DNA from: Cytophagaceae bacterium
GTDB lineage: Bacteria > Bacteroidota > Bacteroidia > Cytophagales > Spirosomataceae
NCBI GenBank assembly: GCA_947459055.1
Contig: CANHCG010000002.1
Coordinates: 1 to 21,904, forward strand
Length of the DNA: 21,904 bases
Reading direction: 5' to 3'
Shown: positions 15,528 through 21,904 of the stretch, one piece after another
Layout of the letters: each line of letters opens with the position of its first letter
Numbering within the stretch: position 1 is the first letter of the stretch
Translations under genes and position numbers: made by a program
The notes under the pieces: model-generated
Database searches by the model: none
The model's input: the letters and a program-made list of their open reading frames with translations, nothing else
Told to the model about the DNA's origin: nothing

Positions 15528-16307
15528 TTAAATGGCCTGTAATAAACCATTTTTACGCACAATTTCTCGTGCTAAATTTAAATAACTAATCGAACCCTTG
15601 CTATCCGCATCATGCATAATAGCAGGAATTCCATAACTCGGCGATTCTGACAAACGAATGTTTCTAGGAATAATAGTTTCAAAAACCATATTCTTAAAAT
15701 GCGAATTAACTTCATTGACTACTTGGTTCGACAAACGCAAACGCAAATCGTACATCGTCAATAAAATCCCCTCGATCACCAAGGCCGTATTTAATCGGGC
15801 TTGAATAATTTTAATGGTATTTAATAATTTACCTAACCCTTCCAAGGCATAATATTCACATTGAACCGGAATTATCACCGAATCAGCAGCGGTAAGGCTA
15901 TTGATCGTGATTAAACCTAAGGAAGGAGAACAATCCATAATGATAAAATCATAGGCATCTTTAATCGAAGCTAAGGCCTCTTTCATTTTGCCTTCACGGT
16001 TTGTCAAGTTAATCATCTCAATCTCCGCCCCGACCAAATCGATGTGCGAAGGAATCATATCTAAAAATGGAACTTCGGTAGCCAAAATACTTTCTTGAAC
16101 CGTAGATAATCCCACCATACATTCATAAATACTTTGCGAAACTTCTTTCGGATTAAATCCTAATCCTGAGGTCGAATTCGCTTGAGGATCCGCATCAATT
16201 AATAAGGTTTTAAACTCCAAGGCAGCCAGACTAGCCGCTAAATTAATGGCCGTAGTAGTTTTACCCACACCCCCCTTTTGATTAGCGATCGCAATGATTT
16301 TACCCAT
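15528..16307 (-). CDS. parA: Chromosome-partitioning ATPase ParA (Soj)
   Basis: A 259-residue ATPase of the ParA/MinD group. The deviant Walker A is KGGVGKTTT (11-19), with signature Lys11; Walker A' is LLIDADPQANSTSGLG (35-50), and Walker B lies in YDFIIMDCSPSLGLITINSL. The size and lack of an N-terminal HTH mark it as the chromosomal Soj type. ATP-bound dimers coat the nucleoid and move ParB-parS complexes. It is first in the run parA-parB-DUF5683-dapB-phyH-lepB; the promoter should lie in the 98-base gap shared with the divergent peptide transporter. Confidence 0.96.
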   Translation of the reverse strand: MGKIIAIANQKGGVGKTTTAINLAASLAALEFKTLLIDADPQANSTSGLGFNPKEVSQSIYECMVGLSTVQESILATEVPFLDMIPSHIDLVGAEIEMINLTNREGKMKEALASIKDAYDFIIMDCSPSLGLITINSLTAADSVIIPVQCEYYALEGLGKLLNTIKIIQARLNTALVIEGILLTMYDLRLRLSNQVVNEVNSHFKNMVFETIIPRNIRLSESPSYGIPAIMHDADSKGSISYLNLAREIVRKNGLLQAI

Positions 16308-16326
16308 GAATAAATAATTTTGAAGA

Positions 16327-16334
16327 CAATATTA
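16327..16334 (-). promoter_or_regulatory. Tentative -7 box (TAATATTG) for the parA operon
   Basis: On the minus strand TAATATTG differs from TAnnTTTG at one position and lies 20 bases before the parA ATG. No clear -33 TTG is seen. The 98-base gap (16308-16405) also holds GTTTCAC at 16343-16349 (half of a parS-like site) and a poor promoter candidate for the transporter (TTG at 16359, TATCTTG at 16378). Confidence 0.3.
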
Positions 16335-16405
16335 CAAAAAAGGTTTCACATCTTTTCGTTGCAAGGAACATTCTATTTATCTTGTGATTTAATCAACCTG
16401 ACTCT

Positions 16406-17998
16406 ATGACAAATACGAACTCATCATCCCATCCTAAAGGCCTTTACGTACTTTATTCTACGGAAATGTGGGAGCGTTTCAATTTCTATGGCATGCGAGC
16501 CTTGCTCTCCTTATTCCTTGTGAATGCACTCGCTTTTAAACAAAATGAAGCCTCCATTTTATATGGTGGATTTTTAGGCTTAAGTTATTTGACAACAATG
16601 ATGGGTGGATTTGTTTCCGACCGATTTTTAGGTAATCGCAATTGCATCATTTTAGGAGGTTTAGTGATGGCTATAGGCCAATTATGTTTATTTGGCTCCG
16701 CTAATACATTTCAAGGAAATATTGACTTGGCCAATGGGCTCATGTGGCTAGGTTTATTATTCTTGATTTTTGGGAATGGTTTTTTCAAACCTAATATTTC
16801 CTCTATGGTAGGTCAATTATACCCCAAAGGAGACAATCGACTAGACGCTGCCTTCACCATTTTTTATATGGGGATTAATACCGGTGCTTTTTTAGGTATG
16901 CTGATCTGTCCCTGGTTGGGCGACGTGAAAGTAGATGGTGTTCGCAATTTAGAGGCCTTTAAATGGGGATTTTTGGCTGCCGGAACGGCTATGTTAATCG
17001 GAACTATTTCCTTTTATTTTCTTAAAAATAAATACATCGTTAAACCCAATGGCGATCCAGTAGGAGAAGCTCCGAAATTCGATGTTGCTCAAAATCCAGA
17101 TGAAGAATCTGAAAAGGCTGAATTTTCAAATAAATCGATTGGATTAACCATCGGTATATTCATAATTTTAATTCTTGGTTTCCATCAATTATCTCTTTCT
17201 GCTGAGGCAAATCCTATAAAGGATTGGATCTTCCCTGTAATTTATGCGGCAGGCATAAGTCTTGCTTTCTTAATTATGACAGATAAGACGCTTACACCCA
17301 TCGAACGAAATAGAATCTGGGTCATGTACATTATTGCTTTTTTTGTCATTTTCTTTTGGGCGGCCTATGAGCAAGCGGGTTCTTCATTGACCTTCATTGC
17401 GGACCAGCAAACTGATTTGCGTTTCTTTGGTATCGATTTACCCCCAAGTTCCGTTCAAAACGCCAATTCATTTTTTATTATTATTCTCGCATTTCCATTT
17501 TCTTGGATTTGGATTAGTCTTTCAAAAAAGGGAATTGAGCCAAATTCCCCAGCCAAGCAAGCCATTGGATTATTATTATTAGCAATTGGTTATTTAATCA
17601 TCGCCTTACAAGTAAAGGACCTTGGGACCGGTAAACTTGGTGTGATTTGGTTATTTATCATGTATTTGTTCCATACCATGGGAGAATTATGTTTATCTCC
17701 GATAGGTTTATCTTTAGTTTCTAAGTTAGCACCTAAACGATTCTCCTCTTTATTAATGGGCGTTTGGTTTTTAGCTAGTGCAGCTGGATATGCGTTAGCA
17801 GGTACCTTGGGCGCTTTACTTCCGCCGATCGATCAGGGAAATGGGACCGTGGTGAATTTCCCAAGCTTCTTGGGATTTGAAATTCATAATTTATATGAAT
17901 TTTTTATGGTATTTGTGATCATGGCAGGTATTGCTGCGGTATTATTGTATACCTTAGCTAACGGACCTTTGAAACGCATGATGCACGGCATCCGATAA
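16406..17998 (+). CDS. Proton-coupled oligopeptide (POT/PTR2) transporter
   Basis: A 530-residue polytopic membrane protein of the POT family in the major facilitator superfamily, importing di- and tripeptides with protons. The ExxER proton-coupling motif is E20-MW-E23-R24 in TEMWERFNFYG (19-29). The second signature is GNGFFKPNISSMVGQLY (123-139) followed by DAAFTIFYMGINTGAFLG (147-164). Many hydrophobic helices follow, with a charged cytosolic loop at about 208-245, consistent with a 14-helix bacterial POT. Late helices carry MGELCLSPIGLSLVSKLAP. The start codon is ATG 16406. A metal transporter gene follows after 11 bases, so the two are probably one transcript. Substrate specificity cannot be read from sequence. 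Confidence 0.94.
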   Translation: MTNTNSSSHPKGLYVLYSTEMWERFNFYGMRALLSLFLVNALAFKQNEASILYGGFLGLSYLTTMMGGFVSDRFLGNRNCIILGGLVMAIGQLCLFGSANTFQGNIDLANGLMWLGLLFLIFGNGFFKPNISSMVGQLYPKGDNRLDAAFTIFYMGINTGAFLGMLICPWLGDVKVDGVRNLEAFKWGFLAAGTAMLIGTISFYFLKNKYIVKPNGDPVGEAPKFDVAQNPDEESEKAEFSNKSIGLTIGIFIILILGFHQLSLSAEANPIKDWIFPVIYAAGISLAFLIMTDKTLTPIERNRIWVMYIIAFFVIFFWAAYEQAGSSLTFIADQQTDLRFFGIDLPPSSVQNANSFFIIILAFPFSWIWISLSKKGIEPNSPAKQAIGLLLLAIGYLIIALQVKDLGTGKLGVIWLFIMYLFHTMGELCLSPIGLSLVSKLAPKRFSSLLMGVWFLASAAGYALAGTLGALLPPIDQGNGTVVNFPSFLGFEIHNLYEFFMVFVIMAGIAAVLLYTLANGPLKRMMHGIR

Positions 17999-18009
17999 AC
18001 CACTAGATT

Positions 18010-18711
18010 ATGAATGGACCTGATCATCATTTGCACGAGAAGCATTTAAAAAGTTCTGATTTCATTACTGATATTGTCATTGGTATGTCAGATGGTCTTA
18101 CGGTTCCCTTTGCTTTGGCCGCAGGGCTTTCTGGGGCGGTTGATTCATCATCCATTGTCACCACGGCAGGAATTGCAGAAATTGTGGCTGGTTCTATTGC
18201 CATGGGATTAGGTGGTTATTTAGCAGGTCAAACTGAACAAGAACATTACGAAGCGGAATTAAAACGTGAATATGAAGAGGTCGAACGAGTACCGGATCGT
18301 GAAAAAGAAGAAATTCGCGAGGTTTTTGAGGGCTATGGCTTAACCCCTGAGGCACAAGAAATTGTAGTCCAAGCCATTTCGAGTGATAAAGACAAATGGG
18401 TTGATTTTATGATGCGTTTTGAATTAGGCTTAGAAAAACCCAATCCAAATCGTGCTCGGAATTCGGCCTTAACTATCGGAATCTCCTATGTCATAGGGGG
18501 ATTTATCCCATTGATTCCCTATTTTTATGTGGAAAGCCCTGTCGATGGACTTATCTATTCCGCGGAAATCACATTGGTTGCCCTTTTTGTTTTTGGTTAC
18601 TTTAAGAGTAAAGTAACGGGTCAAAATCCATGGATTGGTTCGATGAAAGTTGCGTCAATTGGCGCAGCAGCCGCAACAGCAGCCTTTTTGGTTGCCAAAT
18701 TATTTCAATAA
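18010..18711 (+). CDS. VIT1/CCC1-family metal (iron/manganese) transporter
   Basis: A 233-residue membrane protein. The first helix contains SDFITDIVIGMSDGLTVPFA (16-35), with Asp28 in the pore position typical of VIT1; the second helix (about 52-73) has the Met/Gly-rich GSIAMGLGGYLAG. Between helices two and three lies a Glu-rich cytosolic segment (about 75-145), with EQEHYEAELKREYEEVERV, matching the metal-binding domain of VIT1-type transporters. Three more helices follow (about 152-171, 182-198 and 213-231), giving the family's five. It probably exports Fe2+ or Mn2+ from the cytoplasm in exchange for protons. It starts 11 bases after the peptide transporter, and its end overlaps the convergent ggt gene by 7 bases. 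Confidence 0.92.
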   Translation: MNGPDHHLHEKHLKSSDFITDIVIGMSDGLTVPFALAAGLSGAVDSSSIVTTAGIAEIVAGSIAMGLGGYLAGQTEQEHYEAELKREYEEVERVPDREKEEIREVFEGYGLTPEAQEIVVQAISSDKDKWVDFMMRFELGLEKPNPNRARNSALTIGISYVIGGFIPLIPYFYVESPVDGLIYSAEITLVALFVFGYFKSKVTGQNPWIGSMKVASIGAAAATAAFLVAKLFQ

Positions 18712-20393
18712 GCCGATACCGTATCATCACCCCTTGAATCAGCTCCCCCCTGACGTTTACCGGTTGGTAAAATGAGAATTCCTTCAACGAGTCCGATGGA
18801 TGGGCTTGTGCCAAAATCATAGCCTTTGGACTTTAAACGTTGTAATTGATCCGCTGAAAATCGCTTAGGCTCAAATCGAGTTTGCTCAGGTAGCCATTGA
18901 TGATGAAATCGAGGAAATTCAACGGCCTGTTGCATATTCATCTTCATCTCCAACACATTAAGTACCACTTGAAATACACTGGTTATAATCGTAGAACCAC
19001 CCGGCGTCCCCACGACCATTTTCAATTGATTATTCTCTGTAATGATCGTCGGAGTCATGCTCGATAACATTCGTTTTTGTGGTTGAATTTCATTCGCCTT
19101 TGTCCCAATTAATCCATAGAGGTTAGGGACTCCTGCCTTGGCACTGAAATCATCCATTTCATCATTTAATAAAAAACCAGCACCTCCTACAAACACCTTG
19201 CTCCCATATGAATTATTTAAAGTCGTCGTAATAGAAACTGCATTACCATCCTCGTCAACAATCGAGTAATGCGTCGTTTCTGGACTTTCATAGCCAGGAA
19301 AATCACCAGCTGCCACTTCTTTACTCGGTGTGGCCTGATCAAATGACATCGATTTCATTCGATTAGTCACATACCTTGGATCCAATAATTCCTTAACAGG
19401 TACCTTTACAAAATCTGGATCTCCAAGCCATTTCGCCCGATCAGCATATACTCTTCGCTCTGCCTCAACCATAACTTGTATCGTCGAATCCGCATTCGGC
19501 CCCCATTGGGCTAAAGGATATTTTTCAACCATTTGCATTAACTGGGCTAAAGCAATACCTCCACTTGATGGCGGTGGCATTCCAATCACTTGAAAATTCT
19601 TATATCCTTGTATAATTGGTTGACGCCACACCGCTCGATATTTCCTTAAATCCTTTTTACTAATTAACCCTCCTTGCCTTTCCATTTCAGCAACTAGCAA
19701 ATCAGCCGTTTTCCCTGAGTAGAAACCTTTTAATTTTTTAGTGGATATACGAGTCAGCGTTTCGGCCAAATCGGATTGAATTAACATCTCCCCAGCTTTC
19801 CAAGCGACTGAATCGGATTTTATCAAATACGTTTTCCCGGGATTTTCTTTCTTAAATTCCTCCTTGTTTCTATTTAAGCCTCGAGCCTCTTTTTCAGTTA
19901 ATAATACCCCATTTTTTGCCAAATCAATGGCGGGTGCCACTAATTCTCTCCAAGCTAATTTTCCGAATTTTTTATGCATTTCTACCATGCCTGCCACTGT
20001 ACCAGGAACACCCGCCGAAAAGATTCCCACGAAACTCTTACCCGGAATAATAGATCCCTTTTCATCCAAATACATGTCGCGATGCCCTTTCAAAGGAGCC
20101 TTTTCCCGATAATCCAAGGCAAAATTTTGTCCTTTAGCATCACGATAAACCAAAAAACCGCCGCCACCAATATTTCCCGCAGCGGGATGACATACTGCCA
20201 AGGCAAAATTTACAGCAACAGCCGCATCGATGGCATTTCCCCCTTTTTTGAGAATTTCGAGTCCCACGGCGCTAGCCACCGGATGCGTAGAAACCACCAT
20301 CCCTTTGGTTGATTCCACCAAGGGCTTTAGAGTATTTTGGGCTATCGAAGAAAAATAACAGGAAACAAACAAAAGAGAAAGGTAAAATTTCAT
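18705..20393 (-). CDS. ggt: Gamma-glutamyltransferase (glutathione hydrolase)
   Basis: The precursor has 562 residues from ATG 20393; an in-frame TTG 9 bases upstream is less likely. Residues 1-19 (MKFYLSLLFVSCYFSSIAQ) are a signal peptide, so the enzyme is periplasmic or secreted. The proenzyme cuts itself before the catalytic Thr374 in PETTHYSIVDEDGNAVS. Other expected residues are Arg96 (YREKAP), Asp415/416 (NDEMDDFS), Ser444/445 (RMLSSMTPT) and the PGGS oxyanion loop. The NDEMDDFS region follows directly after GGAGFLLN, the typical layout. It cleaves gamma-glutamyl bonds of glutathione-like peptides and transfers the group to water or amino acids. Its 3' end overlaps the VIT gene on the other strand. 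No good promoter was found before it. Confidence 0.95.
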   Translation of the reverse strand: MKFYLSLLFVSCYFSSIAQNTLKPLVESTKGMVVSTHPVASAVGLEILKKGGNAIDAAVAVNFALAVCHPAAGNIGGGGFLVYRDAKGQNFALDYREKAPLKGHRDMYLDEKGSIIPGKSFVGIFSAGVPGTVAGMVEMHKKFGKLAWRELVAPAIDLAKNGVLLTEKEARGLNRNKEEFKKENPGKTYLIKSDSVAWKAGEMLIQSDLAETLTRISTKKLKGFYSGKTADLLVAEMERQGGLISKKDLRKYRAVWRQPIIQGYKNFQVIGMPPPSSGGIALAQLMQMVEKYPLAQWGPNADSTIQVMVEAERRVYADRAKWLGDPDFVKVPVKELLDPRYVTNRMKSMSFDQATPSKEVAAGDFPGYESPETTHYSIVDEDGNAVSITTTLNNSYGSKVFVGGAGFLLNDEMDDFSAKAGVPNLYGLIGTKANEIQPQKRMLSSMTPTIITENNQLKMVVGTPGGSTIITSVFQVVLNVLEMKMNMQQAVEFPRFHHQWLPEQTRFEPKRFSADQLQRLKSKGYDFGTSPSIGLVEGILILPTGKRQGGADSRGDDTVSAY

Positions 20394-20410
20394 AGGTTTC
20401 AAATTGGATG

Positions 20411-20449
20411 AAGCATTAAATTTAATAGAAAATAGAGTAAAAGCATTAA
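20411..20449. repeat. Direct repeat AAGCATTAA, twice, 30 bases apart
   Basis: AAGCATTAA occurs at 20411-20419 and 20441-20449, so the copies are offset by exactly 30 bases (about three helical turns). The first copy runs into a perfect 12-base palindrome ATTAAATTTAAT (20415-20426). The pair lies in the 135-base divergent gap between ggt and the sphingolipid gene, just upstream of the latter's promoter, so it could be an operator. Chance in AT-rich DNA is not excluded. Confidence 0.4.
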
Positions 20450-20458
20450 TTGTTAAGG

Positions 20459-20488
20459 TTGTGTTAATAAAAATTAAAATTAACTTTG
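20459..20488 (+). promoter_or_regulatory. Promoter of the sphingolipid gene: TTG, 19 bases, TAACTTTG
   Basis: TTG at 20459-20461 is followed after exactly 19 bases by TAACTTTG (20481-20488), an ideal Bacteroidota promoter. Transcription should start near 20492-20494. This leaves about 35 bases of leader to the GTG at 20529 and argues against a TTG start at 20496. Confidence 0.7.
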
Positions 20489-20528
20489 TGATTATTTGAA
20501 GATTTTACAACCAAAACGGATATTTAAA

Positions 20529-21767
20529 GTGGATATTTTTGAGAAAGTAGTTAAAAATATGGGACCCATTGGAGCCCATGCACATTATTCACATCACTAT
20601 TTTTCATTTCCTAAATTAACTGGTGAATTAGGCCCACGCATGACTTTCATGGGAAAAGAAATGCTTAATTGGTCTTTAAACAATTATTTAGGTTTAGCTA
20701 ATCATCCAGAGGTACGAAAAGCAGATGCTGATGCCGCTGCAAAATATGGCCTAGCCTATCCGATGGGTGCCCGAATGATGTCTGGAAATACAGATGAGCA
20801 TGAGGAATTTGAGCGCCAATTAGCCGAATTTGTTGGCCAAGAAGATGCTTTTCTCTTGAATTATGGATACCAAGGTGTGATGTCTCTTATCGAATGTATG
20901 GTAGACCACCGAGATATCATCGTATATGATGCAGAGTCACATGCTTGTTTAATTGACGGAATTCGACTTCATAAAGCGAAAATGGGGGATTATTATAAAT
21001 TCAATCACAACGATATGGATTCCTTGCGCAAAAACCTTGAACGCGCAACAAAGCGAGTAGCGGAAACTGGTGGTGGAATTTTAGTAATTACAGAGGGGGT
21101 TTTTGGTATGTCTGGAAAAGTAGGAGCCCTAGATAAGATCGTTGAACTTAAGAAGGAATTTGATTTCCGTTTATTAGTGGATGATGCCCATGGTTTTGGT
21201 ACGATGGGTGAAAATGGCCGTGGTGTGGGTGAATTTTTAAATTGCACAGAGGGGATCGATTTGTATTTCTCGACATTTGCGAAGTCGATGGCGGCAATCG
21301 GTGCCTTCGTTGCTGCGCCTAAAGACATCATCATGTATTTAAAATACAACATGCGCTCCCAAACATATGCGAAGGCCCTTCCAATGCCTTTCGTCATAGG
21401 TGGAATGAAACGCCTAGAGCTGATCAAAAAACATCCTGAATTACGTAGTAAATTATGGGAAAATGTAAAGGCTTTACAAGAGGGTTTAAAAGCGAAGGGA
21501 TTCGACATCGGAGAAACTAGTTCACCGGTTACTCCAGTATTTTTACATGGCGATTATGACATTGCGGCCGTGACCTCCTTAGTTCGGGATTTACGTGAAA
21601 ATATGGGAATATTTTGTAGTATCGTCGTATATCCGGTTGTACCCAAGGGGCAAATCATGTTAAGAATTATCCCAACCTCCTCACATACCCTAGAGGATAT
21701 TACGTATACGACTGAATGTTTTGCTGAAGTTCAAAAAAGGTTAAAAGCGGGTTATTACAAGGCTTAA
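20529..21767 (+). CDS. spt: Serine palmitoyltransferase-like PLP enzyme (alpha-oxoamine synthase)
   Basis: From GTG 20529 the protein has 412 residues. In-frame TTG 20496 would coincide with the transcription start, and ATG 20559 would cut off the conserved FEKVVKNMGPIG opening. The fold-type I PLP core shows the NNYLGLANHPEV segment (51-62), PMGARMMSGNTDEHEEFE (78-95), a PLP-stacking His138 (AESHACLIDG), DDAHGFGTMGENGRG (218-232) and the Schiff-base Lys252 in STFAKSMAAIGAF. The C-terminal part has CSIVVYPVVPKGQIMLRIIPT. The family includes glycine C-acetyltransferase (Kbl), BioF and serine palmitoyltransferase; the NWSLNNYLGLANHPEVRKAD and AYPMGARMMSG wording matches the Bacteroidota SPT-like group, which condenses serine with a fatty acyl thioester for sphingolipids. 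An exact substrate is not provable here. It stands alone with its own promoter. Confidence 0.88.
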   Translation: MDIFEKVVKNMGPIGAHAHYSHHYFSFPKLTGELGPRMTFMGKEMLNWSLNNYLGLANHPEVRKADADAAAKYGLAYPMGARMMSGNTDEHEEFERQLAEFVGQEDAFLLNYGYQGVMSLIECMVDHRDIIVYDAESHACLIDGIRLHKAKMGDYYKFNHNDMDSLRKNLERATKRVAETGGGILVITEGVFGMSGKVGALDKIVELKKEFDFRLLVDDAHGFGTMGENGRGVGEFLNCTEGIDLYFSTFAKSMAAIGAFVAAPKDIIMYLKYNMRSQTYAKALPMPFVIGGMKRLELIKKHPELRSKLWENVKALQEGLKAKGFDIGETSSPVTPVFLHGDYDIAAVTSLVRDLRENMGIFCSIVVYPVVPKGQIMLRIIPTSSHTLEDITYTTECFAEVQKRLKAGYYKA

Positions 21768-21778
21768 AAAGCTGTTTT
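21761..21778 (+). terminator. Possible weak terminator after the sphingolipid gene
   Basis: GGCTT-AAA-AAGCT (one G·U pair) can form a 5-bp stem that includes the stop codon, followed by GTTTTT. The stem is short and AT-rich, so support is weak. Confidence 0.3.
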
Positions 21779-21791
21779 TGGAATATTTTAG

Positions 21792-21829
21792 TTTTTTTTT
21801 AACTTTTTTAACTTTTTTTTGGCTTTTTT
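21792..21829. other. Phased T-tracts, probably curved DNA
   Basis: Four runs of T (21792-21800, 21804-21809, 21813-21820, 21824-21829) have centres about 10-10.5 bases apart, close to one helical turn. Such phasing bends DNA. The tract ends 12 bases before a -33 TTTG. The rest of the 137-base tail (21768-21904) holds only the promoter and hairpin listed separately. Confidence 0.5.
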
Positions 21830-21840
21830 AATTGAAATAA

Positions 21841-21871
21841 TTTGCGAGAATTAAAAATTTGGGTAAATTTC
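21841..21871 (+). promoter_or_regulatory. Promoter for a gene beyond the right edge: TTTG, 19 bases, TAAATTTC
   Basis: TTTG (21841-21844) is followed after exactly 19 bases by TAAATTTC (21864-21871), one mismatch from TAnnTTTG. Transcription would begin near 21875. A short GC stem CGCC/GGCG (21882-21895, 6-base loop) would sit at the start of the leader. No start codon is seen before the window ends. Confidence 0.5.
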
Positions 21872-21904
21872 GTATTATAAACGCCTTAAACGGCGGATAA
21901 AGAC

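Noticed and set aside
20394..20528. A riboswitch or small RNA in the ggt-spt gap
   Set aside because: The gap is AT-rich with no stable stems; only promoter elements and a short direct repeat are visible.
21005..21508. 167-codon minus-strand frame within the sphingolipid gene
   Set aside because: The plus strand encodes a strongly conserved PLP enzyme over the same bases; the antisense protein has no recognisable pattern.
1..21904. CRISPR arrays, tRNA genes, insertion sequences, toxin-antitoxin or defence systems
   Set aside because: No regular repeat-spacer pattern, cloverleaf, transposase or defence-type protein was found on either strand by reading.

Overview
This is a compact, low-GC chromosomal segment from a Bacteroidota bacterium, most likely in the Cytophagales/Spirosomaceae area. 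The phylum call rests on the gene types (a DUF5683 protein beside parA-parB-dapB-lepB, a serine-palmitoyltransferase-like enzyme, a fused HisB, an OmpA-like protein with a DUF937-like front end), on the lack of Shine-Dalgarno sites, and on repeated Bacteroidota-type promoters (TTG/TTTG, about 19-20 bases, TAnnTTTG). The genus is a guess. No tRNA, rRNA, CRISPR array, insertion sequence or prophage gene was seen. There is no gene-free stretch over 300 bases; the longest is the right-hand tail (21768-21904).

Layout, left to right. (1) 1-3349, minus strand: a translationally coupled pair, a planctomycete-type cytochrome protein (PSCyt1/PSCyt2/PSD1, i.e. DUF1549/DUF1553) followed by a DUF1501 protein cut by the window edge. 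(2) 3409-6646, minus: a DeaD/CsdA-type RNA helicase with an RGG-rich linker, its own UUCG-loop terminator and a leader of about 100 bases; upstream of it lies a membrane protein with a DUF937-like cytosolic part and a diverged OmpA-like end. (3) 6744-7991, plus: bifunctional hisB, then an unlisted 32-residue membrane microprotein with its own promoter. (4) 8000-9044, minus: radC and rpsT, separated by a strong terminator. (5) 9096-11190, plus: an exported zinc phospholipase C/S1-P1-like enzyme and an RlmI-type rRNA methyltransferase. (6) 11187-16307, minus: a tight six-gene run parA-parB-DUF5683-dapB-phyH-lepB with gaps of 4-10 bases, linking chromosome partitioning, lysine/peptidoglycan precursor synthesis and protein export. 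(7) 16406-18711, plus: a POT peptide transporter and a VIT1/CCC1-type metal transporter. (8) 18705-20393, minus: gamma-glutamyltransferase. (9) 20529-21767, plus: a serine-palmitoyltransferase-like enzyme, probably for sphingolipids. (10) 21768-21904: phased T-tracts leading into a promoter for a gene beyond the right edge.

Two convergent gene pairs overlap at their stop codons, and several promoters lie in or against neighbouring genes or terminators. Most genes are housekeeping. I did not find a clear new multi-gene system. The items most worth checking are the 32-residue microprotein, the PhyH oxygenase inside the parAB-dapB-lepB run, the DUF937-OmpA-like fusion, the cytochrome/DUF1501 pair, and the curved-DNA promoter at the right edge.
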